64,000 bases of DNA from Oxalobacteraceae bacterium (GCA_013284265.1 JABTBR010000022.1:1-64000), one strand, 5' to 3'; counted from the stretch's first letter, positions 8,443 to 17,419 are shown. Translations and numbers: made by a program. The notes: generated by a model not told the origin, from the letters alone.

Positions 8443-9774
8443 CTATTTCCTGATCGCCCAGAATTCCATCTGCAGGCCGGGGAACTCGCCCGCCACATGC
8501 ATCGCGAAACCGGCGGAAGTCGTCAGCTGCTGCCAGTACTCGCTGCCCCGGTCCAGTTCAAAATAGGTGGTGCCGGCATGGAAAGGCAGTTGGCGCGGCG
8601 CCACCGGCAAGGGCCGCAGCGCGATGCCGGGCAGTTGCAGGTTGACCAGGTCGCGGATTTTTTCCACCGAACCGATTTTTACCTGGCGCGGGAAGGTGCT
8701 GCGCACCGTCTCGGGCGGCATATGGGCTTTGACCATCAGCACGAAGGTGGCCGACTTGACCAGCTCCGGATCGCGCATCACCGCCACGCGGATGCCGAAC
8801 TGGCGCTCCTCGAGCGGAATGGCGATGGCGTGGGTGTCGAGCACCATCGACAGCGACTGGCGCAGATCGTCGATCAATGGCTGGAAGGTTTCGCGCAGCT
8901 GGTCATGGCGGTACACCGGATACTGCACCGCGCGCTTGTTGACGGGGCTGAACGTGGACAGCTCGCCGGCCAGTTGCAGCAGCTCGCGGTAGAACGCTTC
9001 CGGATGCAGGCCGGTCATGGTGGACAGGTGGGCGCACAGCGGTTCGGCGCGGTTGATCAGTTGCAGCAGCAGGAAGTCCGCGATCTCGGCCGCGCCGGCG
9101 GCGCCGGGCTGGGACAGGCGGCTGGCCAGCGCGTCGCCGCGCTGGTGCAGCAGGCCCACCAGTTCATCGGCAAAGGCGCCCAGCCGCGCGGCCACGCGCA
9201 GGTCCAGGCAGGGCGGGCAGTATTCCGGATCGAGCACCAGCCGGTTGTCCGGACGCCGCTCGATGATGCGCGCCACGCCGAGGCAGGCGTAGGCGTTCGC
9301 CACTTCCGGCTCCAGCGCCAGGCGCAGGCGCAGCCGTCCCACCTGCATCAGCGAACTGTTGTCCAGGCCATTGCTGTCCAGGGTTTCATAGTCGACCGTC
9401 CCGTGGCGGGCGAAGTTGTCCAGCGCCGGACTGTCGCCCGTCTCGGCCACGCCGGGACGGCGCAGCGGCAGCGCCAGCACCACCAGCACATTACGCGCGT
9501 CTTCCGGCACGTCCAGCGGCAGCGGCAGATCGTCGTCCGCGGGCAGCGTGAACGGCGTACCGTCGGGCAGCACCGCGTGGCAGGACATCAGCGCCAGCTT
9601 GCCCAGCGCGAGCTGGCCTTCGTCGATGCGCAGCGATGAAAAGCCCCAGGAATAAGCGCGCAGGCGCGCCACCCGGGTTTCGAGCTGGGTTTGCAAATAA
9701 CGGTCGTGCTGCTGCAGATGCTGCGGTTGCAGCAGCATGCCTTCCGACCAGATGACTTTACGGTTCCACGACAT
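8443..9774 (-). CDS. tssK: T6SS baseplate protein TssK
   Basis: This 443-residue protein starts MSWNRKVIWSEGMLLQPQHLQQHDR, the well-conserved TssK opening (WxEGMFLxPQHFQ), which fixes the start at 9774 rather than at an upstream in-frame codon. TssK forms trimers that join the phage-like baseplate to the TssL/TssM membrane complex. It lies between tagH and tssL, the usual arrangement. The tssJ gene that often sits directly before tssK is missing: only 56 nt separate tssK from tagH, and they hold a small hairpin. Confidence 0.94.
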   Translation of the reverse strand: MSWNRKVIWSEGMLLQPQHLQQHDRYLQTQLETRVARLRAYSWGFSSLRIDEGQLALGKLALMSCHAVLPDGTPFTLPADDDLPLPLDVPEDARNVLVVLALPLRRPGVAETGDSPALDNFARHGTVDYETLDSNGLDNSSLMQVGRLRLRLALEPEVANAYACLGVARIIERRPDNRLVLDPEYCPPCLDLRVAARLGAFADELVGLLHQRGDALASRLSQPGAAGAAEIADFLLLQLINRAEPLCAHLSTMTGLHPEAFYRELLQLAGELSTFSPVNKRAVQYPVYRHDQLRETFQPLIDDLRQSLSMVLDTHAIAIPLEERQFGIRVAVMRDPELVKSATFVLMVKAHMPPETVRSTFPRQVKIGSVEKIRDLVNLQLPGIALRPLPVAPRQLPFHAGTTYFELDRGSEYWQQLTTSAGFAMHVAGEFPGLQMEFWAIRK

Positions 9775-9807
9775 AGTTTCTCGCTTCGGTAACAGGTTCC
9801 ATGCAGG

Positions 9808-9823
9808 CCCCGCACACGCGGGG
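9808..9823. repeat. short hairpin between tagH and tssK
   Basis: CCCCGC and GCGGGG arms with a 4-nt loop form a perfect stem in the 56-nt gap between the tagH stop and the tssK start. There is no T-run, so it is more likely an RNA-processing or stability element than a terminator. Confidence 0.4.
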
Positions 9824-9830
9824 ACAAAAG

Positions 9831-11420
9831 CTAGCGCTGGTGCAGACGCCCGATCTGGTCCTCGTAGGCGGCCGAGAAGCGCTCGCCAAACAGGTGCTGG
9901 AAGTCGTCGTCCGACTCGCGCAGGATATCGTCGTACAGGGCCACCATGCGGTCCCACATGCGCGCCTTGCGATTGGTGGCCAGCATTTTATCCATCACCC
10001 CGGCCGGTTCCATCTTCGCCTCGATCTGGGCCGGATCGAAGCGCGCCAGCACGCCGGCCAGCGCGGCGCGCATGCCGGCGATGACGGCCAGTTCATGGGC
10101 CTTCAGATCCTCGAAAGCGCTGCCGAAGGATTTGACCGGCGGCATATAGCCGGACATGGCATTGGTAAGCATCTGCGCCAGCGCGCTTTCCGCGTCCGGG
10201 AAAAATTTGAGCGGGTTGTTCGCCTGCGCGCCCAGCACCGTCATCTCCAGCCGGCTCTCGCGCTTGGTCATGGCGCGCGCCAGCAGCACCGCCATGGTGC
10301 CGGACGTTGCCTCGCGCAGCATGGCGCCGGCCAGTTCGGCCGTTTCGGTTGGGGAGCGGGTCGGCACCACATCGGGCAAGCCCAGGCCACGCAGCAGTGC
10401 CAGCAGCACTGCATGCTCGCTGGCCTGCGCAGCGGCGGCCGGCGCCGCGGGTGTCGACGACGGCGGCGCGGCCACCATGTTCACGTCCGCCGGCGCGGTG
10501 GCCGGCGGGCCGGCCTGCCACAGTCCCTGCATGGGTGCGGGTGCGGGCATGGACGCGCCAGTGGGCGGCCATCCCTGTGGCGCTTGCGCATTGAAGCCGC
10601 CGCCCTGCCAGGGCGCCTGCGCCTGCGCGCCCGGCCACTGGCCCGTTTGCGCCGCAGGCTGCGGCGCATGCACGCGCGGCGGCAGGAAGTCGGCCAGCGG
10701 ATCGTAATCGTCGGGGATCAGCATCTGCGGTGCGGGTGCGGGCGGCGCTTCCACCGGCGCCGACACCGGCACGCGCGCGCCCGGCATGGGAATGAACTGG
10801 GGCGCCGCGTGGTCCGACTCGGAGCCGCGGAAAGCCGGCACCGGGGCCTGCCCCGGCACCGGCGCACTGTCGTTGCTGGCATCCTGGTGCAGCATCTTCA
10901 GGCCCAGCGGGTCGTCCGGCGAAGGCGGCGCGAAGGCGTCGAAGCCGCCCGTCATATCGAGTATCTTCACGCCCGCCAGCGTATCGCGCAGTTCCTCGAA
11001 GCCGGGACCGGATTCCGGCGCGCGCGGCTGCTCGGGCTGGGCCTGGAACGGCAGCTCGGGCGAATATTCGGGCTGGAACACCGGCACCGCATAGCTCGGT
11101 GCGCCCTGCTCCACTTCCACCTCCAGCACATAGTCGCCGATCAGCAGGCGGTCGCCGTGCTCCAGATTGGCTGTTTTGCCGGTGCCCACGGGGCGGTCAT
11201 TGATCCAGCTGGGGTTACTGCCCAGGTCCATCAAGGTAAAGCGGCCATCGATGAAATCGATCTTGCTGTGATTGCGCGAGATGTACTTGCCCGGATCGGG
11301 CAACTCCAGATCGTTGCCGGCGGCGCGCCCGATGGTGCCGCCCAATTGATCGAAACGGCGCTCAACCGGCTGTGCCGGCGCTTGTTTTCGGTAGGACTGT
11401 ATGCGCAGTGTCAGTGACAT
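9831..11420 (-). CDS. tagH: T6SS FHA-domain protein TagH (Fha)
   Basis: In this 529-residue protein the first ~115 residues form an FHA domain, with the phosphothreonine-binding pattern GTIGRAAGNDLEL, ISRNHSKI and LGSNPSWIND. The middle (about 150-350) is rich in Pro, Ala and Gln and looks disordered. The last ~180 residues match the C-terminal region of T6SS FHA proteins (Fha1/ImpI). In Pseudomonas, Fha1 is phosphorylated by the kinase PpkA and triggers T6SS assembly. Two kinase genes lie at 31529-33608 and could play that role here. It is the first gene of the tagH-tssK-tssL-tssM-tagF unit, with a promoter-like sequence upstream. Confidence 0.9.
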   Translation of the reverse strand: MSLTLRIQSYRKQAPAQPVERRFDQLGGTIGRAAGNDLELPDPGKYISRNHSKIDFIDGRFTLMDLGSNPSWINDRPVGTGKTANLEHGDRLLIGDYVLEVEVEQGAPSYAVPVFQPEYSPELPFQAQPEQPRAPESGPGFEELRDTLAGVKILDMTGGFDAFAPPSPDDPLGLKMLHQDASNDSAPVPGQAPVPAFRGSESDHAAPQFIPMPGARVPVSAPVEAPPAPAPQMLIPDDYDPLADFLPPRVHAPQPAAQTGQWPGAQAQAPWQGGGFNAQAPQGWPPTGASMPAPAPMQGLWQAGPPATAPADVNMVAAPPSSTPAAPAAAAQASEHAVLLALLRGLGLPDVVPTRSPTETAELAGAMLREATSGTMAVLLARAMTKRESRLEMTVLGAQANNPLKFFPDAESALAQMLTNAMSGYMPPVKSFGSAFEDLKAHELAVIAGMRAALAGVLARFDPAQIEAKMEPAGVMDKMLATNRKARMWDRMVALYDDILRESDDDFQHLFGERFSAAYEDQIGRLHQR

Positions 11421-11498
11421 TGGTTCAAATGATTGCGACGTGAGATTTCAAAGAATTTTTCTGCTGCGTGCGCTGCAAAAACCGATGCATAGCCATAC

Positions 11499-11504
11499 AT
11501 TATA
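11499..11504 (-). promoter_or_regulatory. candidate -10 box upstream of tagH
   Basis: The 122-nt gap between the vgrG stop and the tagH start contains TATAAT on the minus strand, about 80 nt before the tagH ATG. The matching -35 position is poor. This suggests, weakly, that tagH and following genes have their own promoter and are not only read through from vgrG. Confidence 0.35.
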
Positions 11505-11542
11505 AGGGCGCGGCCCCCTCTTGTGGAACCGTTTGCGGTTTG

Positions 11543-13585
11543 CTAATTGATCTTCACCAGCGCGCCCTCGATCGTCATCACGGCGCCCGATTTGACCGTC
11601 ATCATCGCCCCCGCCTTGACGGTGGTGTTAGCGTCCGACTGCACCATGATCTCCGCCGACTTGACGGTGATCTTGGCCGGTTCGATCTTGATGCTGCTGC
11701 CGCCCACCTTCAGTTCGATCGAGGTGGTCGCCTCGATCACGATGGTCTTCGATACCGTTACCTTCTGGTCGCCCGTGATGGCCACCGTCTGGTTGCCGCC
11801 CACATCGAGCTTCTGATCCTTGGTGATGGTCACCGTCTGGTTATTTCCCACCTCCAGCGTCTGGTCGTTGGTGATTTTCTCTATCTGGTCGTGCTTGACG
11901 GTGTTGCTCTGGTCGTTCGCCACCACCGTGATCATGTCGTGCCCCACATCGAGGCTGCGGTCGTTCTTGATGGCGATGGTCTGGTCGCCCGCATCGGCCT
12001 TCTCGAAGCCCACCTTGAGGGTGTCGTTGTTCTTGACTACCCGGTTGTAGTCCTTCTCGGCCTGCACGTAGATCTCTTCCGAATCCTTCTTGTCCTCGAA
12101 GCGCAGCTCATTGAAGCCCGCGCTGCCTTTGGAGGAATCGGTCTTGATGGTGGAGCGGGTCTGGTTGGCCGGCAGCGCATAGGGCGGCATGGCGTCGCTG
12201 TTGTAGACGCAGCCGGTGACCAAAGGCCGGTCCGGATCGCCTTCCAGGAAGCTGACCACCACCTCCATGCCTATGCGCGGAATGAACATGGAACCCCAGC
12301 CCTTGCCGGCCCAGCCCTGCGCCACGCGCACCCAGCAAGAACTCTTCTCGTCTTCCTTGCCCTCGCGGTCCCAGTGGAACTGCAGCTTGACGCGGCCGTA
12401 CTTGTCGGTCCAGATTTCCTCGCCGGCCTTGCCCACCACCATAGCCGTCTGCGGCCCCTGCACCACCGGCTTGGCGATGCTGCGCGGCGCGCGGTAGCTA
12501 TGCTCCTTGCCGATCGCGCGGAAGCTGCACTGGAAGTCGGTCGGCTGTTCGTTGCCGCTGCTGTAATCGTTCTGGATCGCGTCGTAGTGCGCCGAAGTGA
12601 CCAGATACTCCCGGTTCTGATCGGCGCGCGGATGCTCCTTCAGGCCGAACATCCCGCCCGGATACAGGCCGCGCACATTGCCGTCGGAACGGATTTCCTC
12701 GCACTGCCCATGCACGCCCTCCATCCGCCCGCGCGCCAGCGCGGTGCCATCAGCGGCCACCACATAGCCGCCCGGATAATCGTATAGCTCGAAGGCCTGC
12801 TGGGCAAACGCCGCCGCCACCGTCGACGTGACCTTCAGGCCGCCGCTGTTGGACGCCGACGCCTTCTCGAAATCGAAATCGTTCAAGGCATAGCTGCTGG
12901 CCTGGATTTCGCCGCCGGCGAACCAGGAGTAGACCGCTTCCTGATCGACCACACGGCGGCCATTTTCGCCGGAGAACTCCACTTTTTCGTAGCCCGGAAT
13001 CAGCGCATGGGCGCCATAGGAATCGGCCAGCACCATGGTGTGCTTGCTGGCGTCGTGCGTGAAGAAGAAGTAGATGCCCGCCTCTTCGAGCAGGCGGCAG
13101 ACGAAGTTGAAATCGGTCTCGCGGTACTGCACGCAATACGGCAGCGCCGAATAAGTGCCGCTCAAGCCGGCGGCGGAAATGGTCACCAGGCCGCCGTAGG
13201 CCTCGTCGCCGCACACGGCCTTGACGATGTCGAGCACGCTCTTGTCCTGGAAGATGCGACAGTTGGACGAGCGCGTGAGCAGCCACAGCCAGGGATGCAC
13301 CGTGGCCTCGTAGCTGGACAGCGATCCCTTCCAGCCGGTGCTGGCGAAGCGCGTGACCACGCCGTGGAAATGGCGCTTGCTGCCGTCGGGCAAGTCCACA
13401 TGCACGGCCAGCGGCTTGCCCAGCACATCGGCGATTTTCAGGTCGTGGCGGATGCTCAGCATCTGCACGCGGAACTCGGACAGGCGGCCCAGTTGTTCGC
13501 TGCCGCTCATGCGTTCGAACAGCAGTACATCGTCGGCCAGGGCGGTGCTGACAGAAATTTCGCGGTTGGCTTGGGTAACAGGCAT
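11543..13585 (-). CDS. vgrG: T6SS spike protein VgrG (TssI)
   Basis: This 680-residue spike trimer subunit has a gp27-like part at the N-terminus (LADDVLLFERMSGSEQLGRLSEF). A gp5-like OB-fold part follows, with the hallmark DKYGRVKLQFHWDREG and SCWVRVAQGWAGKGWGSMFIPRIGMEVVV. The C-terminal ~170 residues are a beta-helix needle made of short NDQTLEVGNNQTV-type repeats. No extra enzymatic domain follows, so it is a structural VgrG and not an 'evolved' effector VgrG. The start at 13585 is the ATG directly before the conserved region; upstream in-frame sequence belongs to the PAAR gene in another frame. It is preceded by the PAAR-like gene with only 23 nt between them, so cargo could be loaded through that tip. 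Confidence 0.93.
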   Translation of the reverse strand: MPVTQANREISVSTALADDVLLFERMSGSEQLGRLSEFRVQMLSIRHDLKIADVLGKPLAVHVDLPDGSKRHFHGVVTRFASTGWKGSLSSYEATVHPWLWLLTRSSNCRIFQDKSVLDIVKAVCGDEAYGGLVTISAAGLSGTYSALPYCVQYRETDFNFVCRLLEEAGIYFFFTHDASKHTMVLADSYGAHALIPGYEKVEFSGENGRRVVDQEAVYSWFAGGEIQASSYALNDFDFEKASASNSGGLKVTSTVAAAFAQQAFELYDYPGGYVVAADGTALARGRMEGVHGQCEEIRSDGNVRGLYPGGMFGLKEHPRADQNREYLVTSAHYDAIQNDYSSGNEQPTDFQCSFRAIGKEHSYRAPRSIAKPVVQGPQTAMVVGKAGEEIWTDKYGRVKLQFHWDREGKEDEKSSCWVRVAQGWAGKGWGSMFIPRIGMEVVVSFLEGDPDRPLVTGCVYNSDAMPPYALPANQTRSTIKTDSSKGSAGFNELRFEDKKDSEEIYVQAEKDYNRVVKNNDTLKVGFEKADAGDQTIAIKNDRSLDVGHDMITVVANDQSNTVKHDQIEKITNDQTLEVGNNQTVTITKDQKLDVGGNQTVAITGDQKVTVSKTIVIEATTSIELKVGGSSIKIEPAKITVKSAEIMVQSDANTTVKAGAMMTVKSGAVMTIEGALVKIN

Positions 13586-13608
13586 GGTGGTTTTTCTGGC
13601 GTGGCCGG

Positions 13609-13998
13609 TCAGGGAATCATGGTCTTGGTGGTGGCGGGATTGCTGATCGCGATCACGCCGCCCCAGTTGCACATGCATTTGCTCACATTGTCGAGCGCGG
13701 GCATATTGGCGATCAATACCGTCGGCGCGCCGGGCACCCAGGGCGCCGATGTAGCGGGAATACAGGGCATGGGCGTGAGCACGCCCAGCGCGGCGGCGGT
13801 GGCGGCGGCCACCATCGGATTGGCGGGGGAATTGCACATGCCAAACGGCATGATGTTCATCATAGGCACATGGTCCATGATGTTGGCGGCGGGCGGACCT
13901 TCGGCCAGCACCTTGTTCTTCGGCAGTACTACCAGAGTCGACGGCGCGGCACCAAAGGTACACGTCATCATCGCTCCCATCGAAACCTGTCCCGGCAT
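13609..13998 (-). CDS. PAAR-like (DUF4280) spike-tip protein
   Basis: This 129-residue protein begins MPGQVSMGAMMTCTFGAAPS, has NIMPFGMCNSPANP in the middle and ends in MPALDNVSKCMCNWGGVI. This is the pattern of the PAAR-like DUF4280 family, whose members cap the VgrG needle and can carry effectors. The ATG at 13998 is preferred to a GTG 12 nt upstream because GGGGGA sits just before it. It is the first gene of a two-gene unit with vgrG. No effector domain is fused. Confidence 0.85.
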   Translation of the reverse strand: MPGQVSMGAMMTCTFGAAPSTLVVLPKNKVLAEGPPAANIMDHVPMMNIMPFGMCNSPANPMVAAATAAALGVLTPMPCIPATSAPWVPGAPTVLIANMPALDNVSKCMCNWGGVIAISNPATTKTMIP

Positions 13999-14117
13999 CG
14001 CTTCCCCCACAGGTGGCGCTATTACTAATTGGCCTATTATGAGGGATAAAACTGTCTGAAAGGTAAGGTTTTAGGCGCGGCCGCCATAGTATGCACGGGC
14101 GCAACACTGGGACTTGA

Positions 14118-14139
14118 CGCCGGGCCAGAAAGCCCGGCG
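14118..14139. repeat. GC-rich hairpin downstream of the membrane-protein gene
   Basis: CGCCGGGC and GCCCGGCG arms with a 6-nt loop form a perfect 8-bp stem just after the stop of the membrane-protein gene and upstream of the PAAR gene. It lacks a T-run. It could still slow transcription entering the PAAR-vgrG unit. Confidence 0.45.
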
Positions 14140-14146
14140 CTCCTGG

Positions 14147-14950
14147 CTAGCGCGAGGCCGCCGCCGCGTGCTGGCGCAGGTGACGCGCCACACTGACGCA
14201 GCGCCGCACGGCCAGTTGAACAAGCATGGCGCAAGCCAGTGCCGCCAGAAAGGCCGTGGCCAAGGGCTGGTCCGGCAGCAGCCTGGCCAGCACGAAGCAG
14301 AAGCTGGCAAACGAGAAGTAACCATAGACCATGCCGCGCAACATCGTGACGGCGAAGACGCGGCCCTGCACGCGATGGGAGAAACCCACCAGCACGATGC
14401 TCACCACCGGGAACATCGCGAATAAGCCGCTCAGGCGCGGGCCCATGCGGCTGGCGCCGTAGCTGACGCCCAGCACCAGCAGCGTGCCGGCTAGCATGCG
14501 CCAGGGCAGATCGCTCATGCCGCGCCGGTTGCCGGGAGCGGCGGGCTGCGCCACTTCCGGGAACAGCGAGGGTGCCAGCAACAGCGCCAGCACGACCACG
14601 GCCAGGGCCACACTCAGCGGCAACACCAGCAAGCGCAGGGCCGCCACGGCCAGCAAATTGGCCAGCACGGCGCAGCACAGCGATCCCGCCGCGCCGAAGC
14701 GCTCAGCGGCCCAGGCGTAGCAAAGATTGAATGCAAGGCTGGCGATCACCGCCAGCAAGGTCGCCGCAGCCGCCTCCGCGCCGAAGGCGGCACCCTGCTC
14801 GATCGACATGGCCAACAGAATCGACCCGGCAACGACGGGCAAGGCCAGCAGCCAGCCCGCGGCCGACGGCCCCCAACGCCGTCCGGCCATGGTGACCGCA
14901 TAGATTAACAGGGGGACGAGGAACAGCTTGAGAACGACTAATGCGGACAT
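14147..14950 (-). CDS. conserved multi-pass membrane protein, function unknown
   Basis: This 267-residue protein has about nine hydrophobic segments and starts MSALVVLKLFLVPLLIYAV. The two halves look alike: GWLLALPVVAGSILLAMSIEQG in the first and LSGLFAMFPVVSIVLVGF in the second. This suggests an internal duplication and a distant likeness to GlpM-type membrane proteins. I do not recognise a substrate. The ATG at 14950 has AGG 7 nt upstream and is preferred to an in-frame TTG at 14971. A clear palindrome and a TATAAT lie about 65-90 nt upstream, so the gene is probably repressed by a dimeric regulator. It is not a T6SS component; it belongs to the accessory block inside the locus. Confidence 0.6.
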   Translation of the reverse strand: MSALVVLKLFLVPLLIYAVTMAGRRWGPSAAGWLLALPVVAGSILLAMSIEQGAAFGAEAAAATLLAVIASLAFNLCYAWAAERFGAAGSLCCAVLANLLAVAALRLLVLPLSVALAVVVLALLLAPSLFPEVAQPAAPGNRRGMSDLPWRMLAGTLLVLGVSYGASRMGPRLSGLFAMFPVVSIVLVGFSHRVQGRVFAVTMLRGMVYGYFSFASFCFVLARLLPDQPLATAFLAALACAMLVQLAVRRCVSVARHLRQHAAAASR

Positions 14951-15021
14951 GACACTACCTGAGATGGACAAACGGAGGACGCAACGCTGCGGAATTTTCC
15001 GGGAAGGCCGAGATTATAATA

Positions 15022-15040
15022 TACGCAACAAAGTTGCGTA
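15022..15040. promoter_or_regulatory. 19-bp perfect palindrome, likely repressor operator
   Basis: The sequence TACGCAACAAAGTTGCGTA has two perfect 8-bp arms around AAA. A minus-strand TATAAT lies at 15013-15018, so the palindrome covers the spacer and -35 zone of a promoter for the membrane-protein gene at 14950. TetR-type repressors commonly bind sites of this size and position. No regulator gene lies next to it. Confidence 0.55.
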
Positions 15041-15073
15041 GCCTGATATACAGCTGCCCATCAAAAGCCGCCC

Positions 15074-16222
15074 TTAGCCCGCCCTGACCCTGTTGCGGCC
15101 CGCGTGTTTGGCGCTGTACATGGCGCTGTCGGCGACGGCGATCAGACCGCCCAGATCGTAGCCGTGCTGGTCCGAGCAGGCCACGCCCACGCTGATGGTG
15201 TAGCGCACCGTGGCCGCGCCCGCCGTCAGCGACGCCTGCTCCACGCGCTGGCGCAGGCGCTCGCCCACCTTGAGCGCATCGTCCCGCGTCAGGCCGTCGA
15301 GCACCAGCACAAATTCCTCGCCGCCGTAGCGCGCCATCAGGTCCAGCGGACGCATATCCTGTTGCAGCAGATGGGCCAGATGGCGCAGCACTTCGTCGCC
15401 GAAGGGATGGCCGTAGGTATCGTTGATCGCCTTGAAATGATCGGCGTCGATCATGACCAGCGACACGCTGCGGCCCGCCTGCAAGGTGCGCTGGGCGATA
15501 CGGCGGCCCTGATTTTCCAGCGCGGAGCGGTTCAGGGCGCCGGTCAAGGGATCGATCGCCGAGAGATGGCGCAACTTGTCCGCATAGCGCTGCGATACCA
15601 TCAGCAGCAAACCGAAGACGATGACGATCTGCGACATCGACACCACCAGCAGGCTCATATCGAGCAGCGGCACCGATACTCCCGGCGCCGGCGCCGGGTG
15701 CAATAGCAGATATACCCCACGGACCATCAGCGATATACCCACCGCGGCAAAGCCGGTGACCGCGGTGCCCACGGCGGACCAGCGGCCACAGCGCAGCAGT
15801 GCCGCCACACAGAGCCAATTGAGCGTGCCGAACAGAAAGGCACTCGCGCACATGCGCGCACTCAGGCTAGGTTCGACATAGGTGAAATAGCCGGGCAGCA
15901 CCAGCGAGATCAAAACGATCAGGACGATCCAGCGCGTTTCCAGCTCCTGGTGCGCGAACCGGCGCAGGCCGCGCAATATCAGGCCCAGGCCCATGGCGAT
16001 GAAACTATAACTGAGCACCGTATGGATCAACATCGGCACGTCGGGCAGATTGCCCTGGGCCACGCCGACACAGGCAACGACATTGCCCAAGGCCCACAGG
16101 CGCTGCTCCTCCTGTGAATGGCTATGTGCGGCAGCCGTAACCAGCAGCATCGTGCTGATCAGCGTGATGCAGATTTGAACCAGCAGCAAGGTTTGTTGAT
16201 TAAGCACAGATGTTCCCGCCAC
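15074..16222 (-). CDS. membrane-bound diguanylate cyclase (GGDEF)
   Basis: This 382-residue protein has about six hydrophobic segments in the first ~210 residues, without a known sensor signature, followed by a complete GGDEF domain. The active-site motif is GGEEF (residues 300-304). RPLD at 291-294 matches the RxxD inhibitory site at its usual distance, so the enzyme should make c-di-GMP from GTP and be limited by product feedback. DPLTGALNR marks the domain start. Translation starts at a GTG with GGGAG 7 nt upstream. The gene lies in the accessory block within the T6SS locus. A role in the switch between motility and attachment is a family-level expectation only. Confidence 0.88.
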   Translation of the reverse strand: MAGTSVLNQQTLLLVQICITLISTMLLVTAAAHSHSQEEQRLWALGNVVACVGVAQGNLPDVPMLIHTVLSYSFIAMGLGLILRGLRRFAHQELETRWIVLIVLISLVLPGYFTYVEPSLSARMCASAFLFGTLNWLCVAALLRCGRWSAVGTAVTGFAAVGISLMVRGVYLLLHPAPAPGVSVPLLDMSLLVVSMSQIVIVFGLLLMVSQRYADKLRHLSAIDPLTGALNRSALENQGRRIAQRTLQAGRSVSLVMIDADHFKAINDTYGHPFGDEVLRHLAHLLQQDMRPLDLMARYGGEEFVLVLDGLTRDDALKVGERLRQRVEQASLTAGAATVRYTISVGVACSDQHGYDLGGLIAVADSAMYSAKHAGRNRVRAG

Positions 16223-16295
16223 ATGGAGACTCCCAATGTAGCGCAGCGCGGAGGCGGTGGCAATTGTGGCTGAGCTGCGCCGGACAAAGAACGTA

Positions 16296-16321
16296 AAAAA
16301 AGCTCCCGAAGGAGCTTTTTT
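16296..16321. terminator. rho-independent terminator (both strands)
   Basis: An 11-bp stem (AAAAAAGCTCC with its complement) around the loop CGAA gives a T-run on either strand. It lies between the PEP-CTERM gene and the diguanylate cyclase gene and most likely ends the PEP-CTERM transcript. Confidence 0.85.
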
Positions 16322-16373
16322 GCCACACAGAAAGAGCTGGGCCGGCCGGACTTGCGCCGCCCCAGCTTGCCGG

Positions 16374-16435
16374 GCGCAGCGGCCGGGACCTGCCGACTGC
16401 GGTAGCGCAGCGGCCGGGCCCTGCCGACTGCGGTA
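16374..16435. repeat. tandem duplication of a 31-bp unit
   Basis: Two directly adjacent 31-bp copies differ at one base (GGGACC versus GGGCCC in the middle). The second copy ends exactly at the stop codon of the PEP-CTERM gene. The unit is GC-rich (gcgcagcggccggg...ctgccgactgcggta). It looks like a recent slippage duplication in the 3' untranslated region. Confidence 0.8.
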
Positions 16436-17419
16436 TCAGGCGCCGCCTGCAGCCTTGCGGCGGCGGGCAACGACGCCCATCAGTGCCAGGCCGCCCAGCA
16501 GCATGCCATAGGTTTCTGGTTCCGGTACCGGCGCAGGGCCGAAACGCTGGAAGGGCTCGTAGCCGATTTCCACGCGCGCACTCATCGAGTTGGCGATGAT
16601 ATTGCCTTCCAGGTGGCCGGTGCCGATCAGATTGGCATTGTTCGCCAGCACGGTGCCGTAGGCGAAGGTGGCCATGTCGACGGTGGTCGCATCGGTCAGA
16701 TTCCACAGCACGCGGTCGCGCAGGGCTTGCAACTGGCCATCCTGACCGCCGGCGAAGGTGACGGTGCCGCCGCCGGTCACGTTGATGACCACGCTCGCGC
16801 CGACCTTGATGTCTTGCAGGTAGAGATTGCTCAGCTGGCTGGAATTGATGTTGAAGATCTGCAGGTCCGAGCTGTTATCGCCGGTCAGGTAAAGGCCGCC
16901 CCACTTGGCTTCCACCGTACCGTTGCTCGCCTCATGGCTCAGGTCGCTTGACAGCTTGCTCAGCTGGGTCTTGGCGGCGCCGAAGTCGATGACATTGGCT
17001 TGCTGTTGCAGATTATGGTAGCCGGACGAACCGGTCTTGTTGCCGCCGAAGACGCCGTAACCAGCCTGCTTGGTGTATTCGGTGATCGGACCGATGGTTG
17101 CATTGGTGTTAACGTTGGTAGCTGGACCGGTGAAGATATCGCCGTTGACCAGTTTCACATCCTTGGCCACGACCAGGCTGGGGCCGGTAACGCCATAAGG
17201 CGTGCGGTAGCCAACCGACAGACCGCTGGTATCGAGCGAACCGCCGACGGCCAGACGGCCTTCGACGTCCACCACCTGGCTGACGTTGGAGTAGAAGAAG
17301 GCGCTGTAACCGGCGGCCGCGCCCAGGTCGATGGTGGTGATGGCGGCTTGGGCGGAGCAGGCGAAGGCGCTGGCCAGCAGCGCTGGTAGCAGGCGCTTGG
17401 CGAAAGTGGAAATCATCAT
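16436..17419 (-). CDS. choice-of-anchor A exoprotein with PEP-CTERM signal
   Basis: This 327-residue secreted protein has an N-terminal signal peptide that ends ACSAQA (about residue 25). A choice-of-anchor A domain follows (AAGYSAFFYSNVSQVVDVEGRLAVGG, later INVTGGGTVTF and FAYGTVLANN). The C-terminus is a standard PEP-CTERM sorting tag: VPEPETYG, a hydrophobic stretch and ARRRK. Such proteins are cut by an exosortase and usually end up in the matrix or on the surface; no exosortase is in the window. I start at the first of two adjacent ATGs (17419). The Shine-Dalgarno is weak and the upstream region is AT-rich. Closely related genes are common in Massilia and Duganella, which supports the proposed taxon. 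Confidence 0.88.
   Translation of the reverse strand: MMISTFAKRLLPALLASAFACSAQAAITTIDLGAAAGYSAFFYSNVSQVVDVEGRLAVGGSLDTSGLSVGYRTPYGVTGPSLVVAKDVKLVNGDIFTGPATNVNTNATIGPITEYTKQAGYGVFGGNKTGSSGYHNLQQQANVIDFGAAKTQLSKLSSDLSHEASNGTVEAKWGGLYLTGDNSSDLQIFNINSSQLSNLYLQDIKVGASVVINVTGGGTVTFAGGQDGQLQALRDRVLWNLTDATTVDMATFAYGTVLANNANLIGTGHLEGNIIANSMSARVEIGYEPFQRFGPAPVPEPETYGMLLGGLALMGVVARRRKAAGGA

Noticed and set aside
7318..9639. 773-residue plus-strand frame opposite tssL and tssK
   Set aside because: Antisense shadow over two clear T6SS genes, with no motif and no ribosome-binding site.
9775..9830. A short tssJ lipoprotein gene between tagH and tssK
   Set aside because: The gap is only 56 nt, too short for any lipoprotein, and it holds only a hairpin.
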